Assembly: GCF_004379255.2 (NCBI RefSeq)
Contig: NC_056035.1
Span: 34,921,208-34,985,207, forward strand
Length of the DNA: 64,000 nucleotides
Direction of reading: 5' to 3'
DNA from: Salvia splendens
Lineage: Eukaryota; Streptophyta; Magnoliopsida; Lamiales; Lamiaceae
The notes beneath the pieces were generated by a model. It saw only the letters and a program-made list of their open reading frames with translations. It made no database searches and was not told where the DNA came from. The position numbers were made by a program, and so were the translations under genes. This document shows, piece after piece, positions 35,157-46,609 of this stretch. Numbering within the stretch: position 1 is the stretch's first letter; the number at the start of each line of letters is the position of its first letter.

Positions 35157-36166
35157 TGATGCGAAGCTTATTTCCTATTCTTTACCCCGGATTTCATGTT
35201 AATTATAACTCACCAAGTCGTGCTTTGAGTGTAGTTTCGGGTGTTAGAAGCTGGAAGTTCGTCGGAAATGCATAGCTGAGATTCCAGAGAGTTCGCCCGG
35301 TCGGGCGTTTTGATGTCGCTAAACGCCCGGTCGGGCGTTTCCATATTGTGCATGCGGAGTCCAGAAAGTTCGCCCGGTCGGGCGTTCTGATTTCAACTAA
35401 ACGCCCGGTCGGGCGTTTCCCGCGAGGCCATGCAGTAGCCTTTCGCCCGGTCGGGCGATTACCTCCTTTAAATTCGCCCGGTCGGGCGTTTTAGTCGCGT
35501 AACTGCGATTGTGCAGTTGACCCAGCGGTTGAAGGATTAAAAAAACTGGGAAAATGAATTGGAGGGGGAGACGAGAGATAGAAAAAGACAGAGGGAGAGA
35601 AAGGAGGAGAGGAAGAAGAGAAGGAAGACATTTCGGCCATTATTCCGACCATCCATTCCCGAATCCCGACTCCACTCGACGAGAGCATCACACCTATGGT
35701 TTTATTTCTACATTCTACCATGTGTATAGGCTAGGCTCTCTTTGTTGCTCCGAGTTGTAATCTAGGCTTGTGTATTTGTTTTAACACCTTGAATCGTATG
35801 TTTGATACCAACAATGTGTTTGTTAATTAAAATGCTACGTTTTTGGCTAATGATGAAGTGTTGTTAAATCTTAACTATTGTCTCTTTAACATAGCTTAGG
35901 ATTGATCGTTTGTTGGTATGCTTTCGATTTAGAACTGTTCAGGGGATAAATTGATAGTGGATTAGGTAAGTGATTATAGTAGACGACATTTATTCCCGCG
36001 CATCCGCAGGAATTAAATGTCGTTGAAAGTTGGTTCATGGAACAAGTGTTCAGCTGACTGTGAACTATACGTCATAGACATGTTCAGTGCACGCGATTAG
36101 GTTGATAAAACAACCAAACTTGAGTGCTATATTATCTTTTTGTAATAAACCTAAAATTACACATCA
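35157..36166 (+). repeat. Gypsy 5' LTR
   Basis: Starts TGATGCGAAGCTTATTTCC. It contains six copies of CGCCCGGTCGGGCG between 35290 and 35492. It matches the 3' LTR to about 36108; the last ~58 bp (to ACATCA) differ from the 3' LTR, which ends TATCGCATCA after a ~320-bp unmatched tail. The end at 36166 is inferred from the following primer site. Confidence 0.85.
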
Positions 36167-36171
36167 AGTTT

Positions 36172-36188
36172 TGGCGCCGTTGCCGGGG
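36172..36188 (+). other. Gypsy primer-binding site (tRNA-Asp)
   Basis: TGGCGCCGTTGCCGGGG is complementary to the 3' end of plant tRNA-Asp (GTC) including the CCA. It lies five bases after the inferred LTR end, as in Athila/Tat-type elements. Confidence 0.93.
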
Positions 36189-36529
36189 AGGCAATAGCTT
36201 GTTTATGCTTAATTGTTTTAGTTTTTATTTTATTTTGTTTGATTTTTCTTTTTGAGTTTTATAGGTACTTTGTTCGTGTTCTACGGTGTGATAGCCATCT
36301 ACCACGTCCGGACTTGAAGACGAAGGAGTGTTTTTTTTGTTAGGTAATTTTTAGCTAACTCTTAGTTTAGTTTTTAGGTAGTTTAGTTTTTCACCTAAGC
36401 ACACACTTTTTATAGTACTTACCCCGAAGTTGTCGAGAGGTCTCGCTTTCGGTAATTAGGAAATATATTGTGCTTGTGCTTGGTGTATTTTCTGTTGTGT
36501 AGATAAAAAAAAAAAAAAGAAAGTCGTGA

Positions 36530-38857
36530 ATGCACACGAGATCTCAGGGTACACCGCCTTTCGGATTACTCTGTTATCAAAGAAGGAAAGGGTCAGGAAG
36601 TTCAGCCGGGTTTGAAATTCAACAGGATTCGCCGAGTCCAATCAGAGATAACCCATTGTTTGAGAATAGTGACAGTGATCTGGAAGCTGAGTCGATGGCC
36701 GACAATAATAACAACAACGCTGTCCCACCACCCGTTGTGAGGTTTGGCGACACTCTTAGATCGGGAATTGAGTACCCCGGAGAGTTTGCTTATGCGAACA
36801 ACAACATCAACATTCCACCTCACTACATTAGTTTGGTGAATGGGGGGAATCTTTTCCATGGACGGGATGATGAAGACCCGATGAGCCACCTCAATGCCTT
36901 CTACTAGTTGACGAACTCTCACAGACCCCCGAATGTGGAACACAATCTGATCAAGAGGGTTTTATTCCCATTCTCTCTGAGGGAGAAAGCAAGAGCTTGG
37001 TATGACTCTATACCGGGCTACAACATTGAAACATTCCAAGAGTTGAAGACGTTGTTCCTCTTAGAATATAATTCTCCGATGAAGATCGAGAAATTGAGAG
37101 AAGAGATCACTTCTTTCCAACAAAAGTATGATGAGTCCTTTGCAGAAGCTTGGAAGAGATTCACAGACTTGATAAGGAAATGCCCGAGCCATGGTCTAGC
37201 TCCGGGGCATGACCTTTTGAAATTCTACAAGGGACTCAACAATGAAGGCACGGGACTAGTTACTGCAGGCTCTAATGGAAACCTGGATGACTTAACGCAT
37301 GAGGAGGTGAGAGCCTTATTCCAAAGGTTGGCTAACAATCAACGGAACTGGCACAACCCAAGGAGAGCAGCGGAGAAAGGAGGAGACACATTCGGTGCTA
37401 CAAAGGATGCAGAGAGAGTATCTGCAATTGAAGCTCAATTGGCAGATATAAGCACCCAGATGTCGTCGATGACAAAGGCAGTGAAATCGCTGCAACTGAC
37501 TCCTCAACCCCAAGCAGTGGCAGTGATGAGATGTGGATTGTGTCAAGGAGGGCATCATACTGATCAATGTTCTAGTCTTCAAGGACCACCAATCGAGGAT
37601 GTGAACTACATTGGCAACAATGGCCAAGGGTTTAACCAAGGCAACCAATACAGCAATCAGCAGAATTGGAGGCCTCAGCAATCGAACTGGAATCAAAGTG
37701 GTCCTAGCAACAACTCGGGGAACCAATGGAGGACAAACACTCAACCCCCGGGTTATGAGAAGAAGCCATCGGTAGAAGATCAATTGGGACAGATACTTTC
37801 CTTCATGACCAAGAGTCAAAAGGAGAATGAGAGCTTCAAAGAAAGGACGGTAGAGAAGTTTGGTCAGATGGAGGCTACATTGAGGAATCTCGAGACTCAA
37901 TGCAAGGCAGTTAAGTTAAGAAGTGGAAAGGATCTTGAGTCTCCAATCATGCTAGATGCACAAAATGGCTCGAACATCTTGCACGCAGGGGCGGACAAGT
38001 TGTTTGGCTCACAAACCTCGCACGCAGGGGCGGACGAGGGGATTGAGTGGGCTACTACCGAAGCTAGGGAATGTCAACAAGAAAAAGAAGAGTCAACCAT
38101 GAGTGATATCCACAAGAAGAATCCACTAAGTCCGGCAATGGACCCGAAGTGTCCATTTAATTTTCCAGATTTTATCCCGCCACCACCTTTCCCAGTCGAG
38201 AATAAGAAGAAGGGTAGGAAAATAATTCAAGAGAAAGGACTCGATTGGATGATGAACATTATCAGGAAAGTTAATGTAGATGTGTCCCTGGTGGATTTGT
38301 TCCTACACTTTCCTAAATTCTCCAAGTTTTTTAAGGATCTTATTGCGAAAAAGGAGAAGATACAAGACGATGGTGTGGTGATATTGAGCGCATTTTGCTC
38401 ACAATTTGTGAAGGGAAAGATGCCGGCAAAGAGAAGAGACCCTGGAAGCTGTGTGATCCCATGTGAGATGGGAGATAAGGAGTTCCCAAAGTGCCTACTT
38501 GATCAAGGCTCGGGAATATCATTGATGGCTCTGAAAACCGCACGGTCAATCGGTCTAGAAGCGAGGATTGAACCAATCGACATTGACCTACAATTGGCGG
38601 ATCATTCAATTGTGAAACCAAAAGGTATCATCGAGGATGTCTTGGTGAAGGTTGATAGATTTGTACTCCCGGTTGACTTCATTGTCCTAGAGATGGAAGA
38701 GGACAAGGATATGTCTATCCTATTTGGTAGGCCATTTTTAGCAACCGGTGATGTTGTGATAGAGACCAAGACAAATACGGTCATGTTTCGAGTAGATGGA
38801 GAGAATGTGGTGGTCAAGCAAGAGAAGGCGGGGAAGCGCCTATTGGAGCCTGGATAG
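36530..38857 (+). pseudogene. Gypsy Gag-protease polyprotein (one internal stop)
   Basis: ATG at 36530 (MHTRSQGTPPFGLLCYQ) reads to TAG at 36905; the same frame continues from 36908 to TAG at 38855. Domains after the stop: Retrotrans_gag capsid (LIKRVLFPFSLREKARAWYD, LREEITSFQQ, DESFAEAWKRFTDLIRKCP), a CCHC-like knuckle (CGLCQGGHHTDQC), an Asn/Gln-rich linker, a coiled stretch, and a retropepsin-like domain near the C-terminus (KCLLDQGSGISLMALKTA, then SILFGRPFLATGDVVIET). The usual D-x-G-A/S motif reads DQGSG. The stop sits where the family has an acidic residue after NAFY, consistent with a single GAG to TAG change. No RT follows. Gag would form the cytoplasmic capsid; full-length product requires readthrough or an intact sister copy. 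Confidence 0.88.
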
Positions 38858-40486
38858 AGGTAGACAAGGATGAAGAAGGTCGAGCCAACGACTATAAACA
38901 AAGGCGCAGATTGGGAGGCAACCCAAGTTTTTTTGTTTTTATTTTTGATTTCATATGTTGGAGGTTTTGTTTGCTCAATTCTTTCCTCCAACATTTATTT
39001 TGAATTGAGTGTTTCTTTTTGTAGTTTTTGTTCTTTTTGTAGGAGCAACTGGGAGTTAGGATTGGAGCTTAGGAGGAAGCACACCTGCAAAGGATTTTTA
39101 CACCCACCCTCCCACCCGAATGCACTATGGACGTCATGCCAAGTTTGAGGGAGTTTCCTTTCCCTTTACTTTATTTGTCTTTTTTGCATGCATTGAGGAC
39201 AATGACGCATTCAAGTTTGGGGGGGTTATGAATGATTTGTGATGCTTGTTTTTGGGTGTTTTGCGTGATAAAGATGTTTTGAATCTATGTAGTTGACGGG
39301 TGCATGCTTTATCTTCGGCTTTCTGGTTAGGAAATCTTGCTTGATCTTACTTGATCTTTGAAGCTTAGGATGGATAGAATCTGTGCATGAATTTATTTGA
39401 AAGAGCATGTTGTGATTACATCCGATTTCTTGAGTTGAGGAGAGTATGAAAGTCATATGTCTTGTGAAAATTATCTTGAATTGATTTGCTTTATCGAGTT
39501 GCGTGCTTGTATTCATTTGTGTCAACGATATGGGAGGATAAGGCACTAGGATGAACTCTATGGCCAAATGATCACATGCCTAGTCCATCAAATGATCCCC
39601 TAGAAGCCACCTTGAGCTTAATTTCTTATTCTTTGTGTAAACACTTAGCCAAACACTTAGCCACTGAAATAAGCCTAATTTTAGCCTCATCGATAGACCT
39701 TGCTACTATTTGGGTGCTAAATACAAGTTGAGCTTTGTGGTTTGAGTTTGAGTGTGGGTGGTGAATTGTAAAGAGTAGACATTTCTAGACTTGATAGAAG
39801 GTGAAAAGAATGAAGTTCTAAGAAAAAAAAAGCAAGAAAAAGAAAAAGACGACCTCCAAATTCACAAAAGTCGAGGTCTTTACAAAAACAAAAAAAAAGG
39901 AATAAGTTGATGAAATAAAGATAGAGCTTCTATGTTTGTTTGTGTAATCTCGTCTGGAATAGATCTCAAGTTTGGGGGAGTGTGGGTTTGGTTGTAATTT
40001 TTCGTTGGTTAATCTTTGGAAGGAAGTTGTAGGAGGGAAGATTTTGGCACTCAAATGTGTAGCCTTTGAGCTCACTATCCATACTTATCCTACCTCGTCC
40101 CTAGCCCCATTACAACCTTGAAATAAGACCTTGGACCTTATCGTTGATGCTTGTGGATGTTGTGTAAAGAACTTGGTAGAGTTAAAGAGGTTCGATTTGA
40201 AATCTGTGAGTCTATGTGGTTAGTATTGCTTAATGAGTCAATGATGATGGTTTGAGTTGTTTGATCGCATGCTTGGACTTATTTTGAAGTGCACCTTAAC
40301 TTGACGTTCTAGGGGGATGAGTGATTGTTCTTGAGAGTGGGAAATCTCGATTGGAAATGTTGGGGGTTTAGATTTTGTCACTCACGTCCCTACATGATTC
40401 TTTGTGATGAAAATTTCTCTGCGGGGTAGACTTGCGTTGAGTTTTTGTGCTAAAAAATGTACCTTGCTCGGGGCGAGCAAGAGCTT
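38858..40486 (+). other. Gypsy non-coding 3' region replacing pol
   Basis: 1.6 kb without significant frames. Polypurine-tract-like AAGTTTGGGGG strings occur near 39212 and 39966 besides the functional one at 40487. A small perfect hairpin CTTGCTCGGGGCGAGCAAG lies at 40463-40481 just before it. Athila-type elements often carry long 3' regions; here pol has been lost from between. Confidence 0.7.
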
Positions 40487-40501
40487 AAGTTTGGGGGTAT
40501 T

Positions 40502-41772
40502 TGATGCGAAGCTTATTTCCTATTCTTTACCCCGGATTTCATGTTAATTATAACTCACCAAGTCGTGCTTTGAGTGTAGTTTCGGGTGTTAGAAGCTGGA
40601 AGTTCGTCGGAAACGCATAGCTGAGATTCCAGAGAGTTCGCCCGGTCGGGCGTTTTGATGTCGCTAAACGCCCGGTCGGGCGTTTCCATATTGTGCATGC
40701 GGAGTCCAGAAAGTTCGCCCGGTCGGGCGTTCTGATTTCAACTAAACGCCCGGTCGGACGTTTCCCGCGAGGCCATGCAGTAACCTTTCGCCCGGTCGGG
40801 CGATTACCTCCTTTAAATTCGCCCGGTCGGGCGTTTTAGTCGCGTAACTGCGATTGTGCAGTTGACCCAGCGGTTGAAGGATTAAAAAAACTGGGAAAAT
40901 GAATTGGAGGGGGAGACGAGAGATAGAAAAAGACAGAGGGAGAGAAAGGAGGAGAGGAAGAAGAGAAGGAAGGCATTCCGGCCATTATTCCGACCATCCA
41001 TTCCCGAATCCCGACTCCACTCGACGAGAGCATCACACCTATGGTTTTATTTCTACATTCTACCATGTGTATAGGCTAGGCTCTCTTTGTTGCTCCGAGT
41101 TGTAATCTAGGCTTGTGTATTTGTTTTAACACCTTGAATCGTATGTTTGATACCAACAATGTGTTTGATAATTAAAATGCTACGTTTTTGGCTAATGATG
41201 AAGTGTTGTTAAATCTTAACTATTGTCTCTTTAACATAGCTTAGGATTGATCGTTTGTTGGTATGCTTTCAATTTAGAACTGTTCAGGGGATAAATTGAT
41301 AGTGGATTAGGTAAGTGATTATAGTAGACGACATTTATTCCCGCGCATCCGCAGGAATTAAATGTCATTGAAAGTTGGTTCATGGAACAAGTGTTCAGCT
41401 GACTGTGAACTATACGTCGTAGACATGTTCAGTGCACGCGATTAGGTTGATAATTATAATCCCGTCGTATGTTTCGTTGTAAATGGTGTAAAACAACGCA
41501 AGCTTAGTGAGCAACTTGGAGTGACTTGTCTTTCTCGTATTAAAAATCTCGTTTCAGTAGTTTAAGTTAGTTAACCATCTCAAAATCAAAACAAAATATT
41601 TTTATGCTTTGTGTAGTCTTATTAAGCGTAAGCAATCTCGCATCCCTGTGGATCGACACTTGAAATACTACTACGATACTGTATTCTTGCAGTAGTGTAG
41701 TATTATTAGAGTTAAAATAATTAAACTTGATAATCTTTATGCTTTGATTAAGAACTCTAAAATATCGCATCA
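40502..41772 (+). repeat. Gypsy 3' LTR
   Basis: 1271 bp, TGATGCG to CGCATCA. It carries the same series of six CGCCCGGTCGGGCG palindromes (one mutated to CGCCCGGTCGGACG at about 40747-40760). The final ~320 bp from about 41453 have no straightforward match in the 5' LTR. Confidence 0.9.
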
Positions 41773-41777
41773 ACTCG

Positions 41778-42270
41778 CCGACCATCTTCCCCTTGTTTTT
41801 CTTCTTTGGGGCGCCACGACCTCGCCCTGCGCCCCCGTTTGAACGGGAGCATCCGAAACACCGAGAAGATCTAACCCCAATTCATCGAAGTAGAAAGTGT
41901 CAAATTGGGGCAACGGCTGCGCCCCCGTTGGGGTCGATGTGTGCGACGAACCAGTCAAAAAATTAAAACTCGGGCGATAGACGTCCCCCGGCGTCCCTTG
42001 TGTCACCGGGGATCCCCCGTCGTCCACTGCTTCGCCGGTACCCCCCCGGCGTCCCTTGCGTTGCCTGTACCCCCCGGGCATCATCTGCATCCCGGGTGCC
42101 CACCCCGGCATCGCCGGAAACCCCCCCGGCGGACTCCCGGGCATCATCTGCTGCCACAGGTACATGTTGTAGTATGGTGGCATCTGACTCCATCCACTTC
42201 CCACGGGGACCGGGGGAGTTTGACCTTGAGACCTGCTACTCCCTGAAGTAGGCTCGTTGTTGAGATCCAT
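41778..42270 (-). pseudogene. Harbinger ORF1-like protein, N-terminal part
   Basis: ATG at 42270 opens MDLNNEPTSGSSRSQGQTPP, a Met/Pro/Gly low-complexity region (PGWAPGMQMMPGG), a Ser/Thr-rich segment, then a basic stretch (PQRRKTRGRWSAS) at the gypsy insertion point. It continues at 35151 on the same strand. Homologous to 23205-23891 and 4825-5105. The frame is open up to the insertion, so this was probably the better preserved copy before the gypsy landed. Confidence 0.7.
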
Positions 42271-42596
42271 TTACCGTTGTTGATCTTGTACAGAAATTTA
42301 GATAGAGAGAGTACTCGTTACAACAAGTAGTGCGAATGAAAATGACGTGCAAGGCGCGTATATATAGTGTTTCGGAAAAGAAAAAAAATCGCGCTAGGCG
42401 GTGCGCTAGGCGATCCGGACGCTGCAATAGCGCCGAGCGGATCGCCCAGCGCACCGCCTAGCGCCATGGAACAGCCGAGCGCTAGGTGGTTTTTAAATCC
42501 GGAAACCGCTAGGCGGTTGCAATAGATCGCCTAGCGCACCGCCTAGCGCCGGCGCTCGGCTAAACGGTGCGCTAGGCGCTATTGTGGATGCTCTAA

Positions 42597-42846
42597 TAAT
42601 AGTTGCCACTTGGAATAATAAAATATTGTTATTTCATCCTTTTAAACAGTACCAAAGGGACTAAGGTCACTTTCGTTGTTTGATCATTGCAACTCTTAAG
42701 TGCATAATTTATCACTGATTATTATTTTATATTGCAATGCTTTTCGTCGTGAATAACAACTCTCGATCATTTTCTTTCTTTCATTCTTTCTATTTCTATT
42801 ACATGATCAAAAATCACAATGTCCAAATTGTGATCGGATGGAGCAT
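42597..42846. other. Spacer between Harbinger and Copia-2
   Basis: 250 bp of AT-rich sequence, no feature recognised. Ends at the TCTTC duplication (42847-42851). Confidence 0.5.
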
Positions 42847-42851
42847 TCTTC

Positions 42852-43327
42852 TATTAGAAACATGTGGAAAATGTGAGAGACCTTTGATGTGACCAAGACC
42901 TATGGCCTTTCATCTTAGGTAACCCCCAAATACATAAAGAGATAACTTGATTGCAAGGTCTTTCAAGTGCTTTCTCTAGCCTATAAATAGGCTTGATCTT
43001 AGAGTGGAAGAACACACCAACAAATCATTCTCTCTTCTCTCTAGCTCAAGCATTCTAGTTCGCATTAGGAGCATTGCATTGCTCGGTTCTCGCCTCCAAT
43101 TCAAGTTCACCGGAGCCTACGAGTTTGAGGTGCTTCAACTCGATAGGAGGAAAGTCGTTTCATCTTTAGGGACATTACGCCAATCCGTGAGCACTAGCCC
43201 GAGCGTATTTCGTCTTGCAGAGAGAGGGTCATGTTCGTTGTAATTTATATTGTTACATTTACCTTCCAGTTTTTGTTCTTTTGTAATAGCAAGGGTTGCC
43301 CGTGTAAAGGCTGCAATATTTCCAACA
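42852..43327 (+). repeat. Copia-2 5' LTR
   Basis: Starts TATTAGAAACATG, ends TTTCCAACA. A TATA box CTATAAATAGG at 42981-42991 places transcription start at about 43010-43015. The segment TATTTCGTCTTGC at 43206-43218 is complementary to the first bases of the internal region. Confidence 0.88.
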
Positions 43328-43330
43328 ATC

Positions 43331-43343
43331 GCAAGACGAAATA
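43331..43343 (+). other. Candidate Copia-2 primer-binding site, possibly self-complementary
   Basis: GCAAGACGAAATA begins three bases after the LTR end and is the exact reverse complement of 43206-43218 in the LTR; it matches one base further in the 3' LTR copy (47459 region, TATTTCGTCTTGCG). No tRNA 3'-end complement is evident. See finding. Confidence 0.45.
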
Positions 43344-43589
43344 TTGTACTCTTGCTGAAATCATGTCGATGCGCTATGGAGTGGTTAATTCCTTGAGATC
43401 TATTCTCTTGAGAATGGTGTTTATCGTTTGTCACCTGACAAGCAAGACCAATTTAGACTTGGTAGTAGTTATTGGGATGCATAGGTTATTGAATATACCA
43501 ATGCACATATGGTTCAATATAACGGTGTACTTATTAATGGAGACAATATTGTGCAAATTATTTGAACGTGTTGATCACGAGGTGGTCGC

Positions 43590-46500
43590 AATGGTCTCCG
43601 ACGTGAACCATGGTAACAATCCAAATGAATGGTTTGTTGATACAGGCGCCACATGTCATGTGTGCTCCGATAGAAGCATTTTTTCTACTTACAAATCTGT
43701 TGGAGGTAGAAAAGTATGCATGGGAAATCAAGCCTCTTCTGAGGTGGTTGGTGTGGGTAATGTGTTCCTAAAATTAGGATCTGGAAAGGTTGTTACCCTT
43801 AGGATGTGTTGCATGTCCCCAACAGCCGAAATAATTTGGTGTCAGGCTCACTTCTAGTAAATCATGGATTTTCACTAGAATTTGAGTGTGAAAAGGTTAT
43901 ATTGACCAAGTATGAAAAATTCATAGGTGAAGGTTACCTAGTGAATGAGCTTTTTGAGCTGAATATTACGGTCATTCACCGTGGAAAATGAACAAGCAAT
44001 AAGGAAGATGACGCATCCTCTCATTTGCTTGAGTGCTCCGATTTATGGCATTGTAGATTAGGACATGTAAATCTTAATGAATCTTGATTTACTAAAAGTT
44101 CACGAGTTTAACTCACAAAAGAAATGTGAAGTCTGTGTTGAAGCAAAAATGACCAAGCTACTGTTTTGCTCGGTAGAACGGAGCACAAAACCTCTAAAGT
44201 TAATCCATACAGACGTATGTGATTTAAAATTTGTGAAAACTAGATGTGGTAAAAAGTACTTCATCACATTTATAGATGATTGCACAAGGTATTGTTACCT
44301 TTACCTATTAAGAAGTAAAGATGAGGCAATTGAAGCGTTTAAAGACTTCAAAAATAAAGCCAAAAATCAACTTAATTGTCGAATTAAGTGTGTTCAAAGT
44401 GATAGAGGTGGTGAGTATGTAGCTCCGTTTGCAGAATTATGTCATGCAAGTGGTATAATTCACCAAACAATGGCTCCATATTCTCCCCAATCAAATGGAG
44501 TTGCTGAACGAAAAAATCAAACACTTAAAGAGATGATGAATGCTTTGTTGATTAATTCTGGTTTATCCCAGAACATATGGGGGGAGGCTGTGTTAACAAC
44601 GAATCATATCCTGAACAAAATTCCACTAAAATATAGGGATGTGACTCCTTATGAATTGTGAAAGGGAAAGAAACCTTCATATACATACCTCAAAGTGTGG
44701 GGGTGTTTAGCGAAGGTAGAAGTGCCTCCTCCGAAACAAGTTGCAATAGGCCCTAAAACAGTCGATTGCATCTTTATTGGCCATGCACTTAATTGTAGTG
44801 CATATCGTTTCCTAGTCCATAGGTCAGCTATGCTTGGCGTGGCTGAAGGAACAACAATTGAGTCAAGAAATGCTATATTCTTTGAGAATGTGTACCCTTG
44901 CAAGAAGCAGGAAGATCGTTCTAGTGAAAGAATGATGGATGAATCCACTAGTTCTAATCCTCCAAAAAGGACGAGGTCAAGTCCTGAGGATATAGAACCA
45001 AGACGTGGTAAAAGAGTTAAAATTGCTAAGACTTTTGGTCCAGACTTCATAACTTTCATGTTGGATGGTGAACCAAAGTCATTGGCGGAAGCTTTGTCTG
45101 GCCCAGACGCAGCGTGGTGGCAAGAAGCTATCAACAGTGAAATTGAATACATCATGAGAAATAACACTTGGGTGTTAGTAGACTTGCCTAAAGGCTGTAA
45201 GGCTTTAGGGTGCAAGTGGATTCTGAAAAGGAAATATAAGCCCGATGGTACTATAGATAAGTACAAAGCTCGCCTAGTTGTCCAAGGCTTTAAGCAGAAA
45301 GAAGGGTATGACTTTTTTAATACCTATTCACCTGTTACGAGAATCACTTCCATTCGGGTTCTTCTTGCGATTGTTGCTTTGCACAATCTTGAGATTCACC
45401 AAATGGATGTGAAACTGCTTTTATGAATGGTGATCTGGAAGAAGAAATATATATGGAACAACCCGAAGGGTTTGTTGTGCCTGGACAAGAGCGTAAAGTA
45501 TGCAAACTGGTAAAGTCATTATATGTGTTGAAACAAGCACCGTTACAATGGCATTTGAAATTTGACAACGTGATGTTGGCAAATAGATTCACTATTAATG
45601 AGTATGATAAGTGTGTTTAAATTAAGAACACAGATAACGAGTTTGTTATTGTGTGTCTGTATGTTGATGATATGATGATAATGGACAGCAATAGTGCCAT
45701 TATTAACGAGACAAAAAACATGTTGAAAAGAAATTTCGATATGAAAAATATGGGTCTAGCTGATGTGATTCTAGGAATCAAAATATTGAGGACCAATGAG
45801 GGAATTGCCTTAACGCAATCTCATTATGTTGAGAAAATGCTTAAGAAATTCAACTCGTTTGATTGTAAGCCAGCAAAGACTCCTTTGGAGCTCAATGTCC
45901 ATCTGAGCAAGAATATGGGTGATTCTGTTGCTCAAGAAGAGTATGTAAAGGTCATAGGAAGTTTGATGTTTATCACAAACTGTACTCGACCTGATCTTGC
46001 TTGTCCTGTAAACAAGTTGAGCCGATTTACGAGCAACCCAAGCAAGGAACATTGGAAAGCTCTGGGTAGAGTTTTGAGATACTTGAAGTATACTATTATC
46101 TTTGGGTTACATTACACAAGATATCCCCAAGTACTTGAAGGGTATTGTGATGCAAATTGAATCTCTGATTCAAAAGACTCGTTCTCGACAAGTGGGTATG
46201 TGTTCACTGTGGGGGGTGGTGTTGTCTAGTGGAAATCAACGAAACAGACGTGTATTGCTCGTTCCACCATAGAATCTGAGTTTATCGCATTGGATAAAGC
46301 AGGGGAAGAAGCCGAGTGGCTCAGAAATTTTCTAGAACGTATTCCATGTTGGAAGAAGCCAGTGCCTGCAGTATTGATATACTGTGATAGCAAAGCAGCT
46401 ATAGGTAGAGCACAAAGTGGCTTTTATAATGGTAAGTCTCGACATATTCATCGGCAACATAATACCATAAGGCAGTTGATCACAAGTGGCATTATCTCAG

Positions 46501-46609
46501 TTGACTATGTAAAGTCAGTGGATAGCTTAGCGGATCCATTAACAAAAGGTTTAAACCGTGATCAAATGCATAAATTGCTAAAAGGAATGGGACTGAAAAC
46601 CACATCTTA
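43590..46609 (+). pseudogene. Copia-2 Pol remnants (protease, integrase, RT, RNase H)
   Basis: In order: protease (EWFVDTGATCHVCSDRSIFS) near 43625-43690 with a frameshift near 43815; GAG-pre-integrase remnant ([14 protein letters not shown]) near 44045, followed by integrase 44077-44658 ([35 protein letters not shown]) ended by TGA at 44659 and continuing; RT from 44695 (WILKRKYKPDGTIDKYKARL) with a frameshift near 45420, stop at 45618, and YVDDMMIM near 45661; then stops at 46158 and 46227 before RNase H ([44 protein letters not shown]) to TAA at 46608. No Gag capsid or zinc knuckle precedes the protease. The protein was a retrotransposon polymerase/integrase; this copy is dead. Confidence 0.88.

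Larger units (their letters stand above)
35157..41772 (+). mobile_element. Athila-like Ty3-gypsy element with gag-protease only
   Basis: LTRs at 35157-36166 and 40502-41772, TSD ACTCG at 35152-35156 and 41773-41777. A tRNA-Asp primer site follows the left LTR, and a polypurine tract AAGTTTGGGGG (40487-40497) precedes the right LTR. The single coding region (36530-38857) is Gag plus retropepsin; no RT, RNase H or integrase was found in the 1.6 kb between it and the right LTR. The LTRs differ at about nine positions over the first 950 bp by eye, so it is young, and it must depend on enzymes supplied by other elements. This resembles the TR-GAG class of non-autonomous elements. Confidence 0.92.
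33935..42593 (-). mobile_element. PIF/Harbinger-type element split by a gypsy LTR element
   Basis: The termini are a perfect 15-bp inverted repeat: GAGCATCCACAATAG at 33935 and CTATTGTGGATGCTC ending at 42593, each flanked by TAA (33932-33934 and 42594-42596). Without the gypsy insertion (35157-41772 plus one 5-bp duplication) the element is about 2.04 kb and carries a single minus-strand ORF1 gene. The right arm repeats CGCCTAGCGC and GGTGCGCTAGGCG. No transposase; non-autonomous. This copy gives the best definition of the family's ends in the window. Confidence 0.88.

Noticed and set aside
35491..35760. Frames in the gypsy LTR (repeated at 40836-41105)
   Set aside because: They lie on both strands of the purine-rich LTR and contain no domain; repeated only because the LTR is repeated.
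43004..43243. Frame of 79 codons in the Copia-2 LTR (similar one at 47206-47445)
   Set aside because: LTR sequence; no known product and not conserved between the two LTRs.
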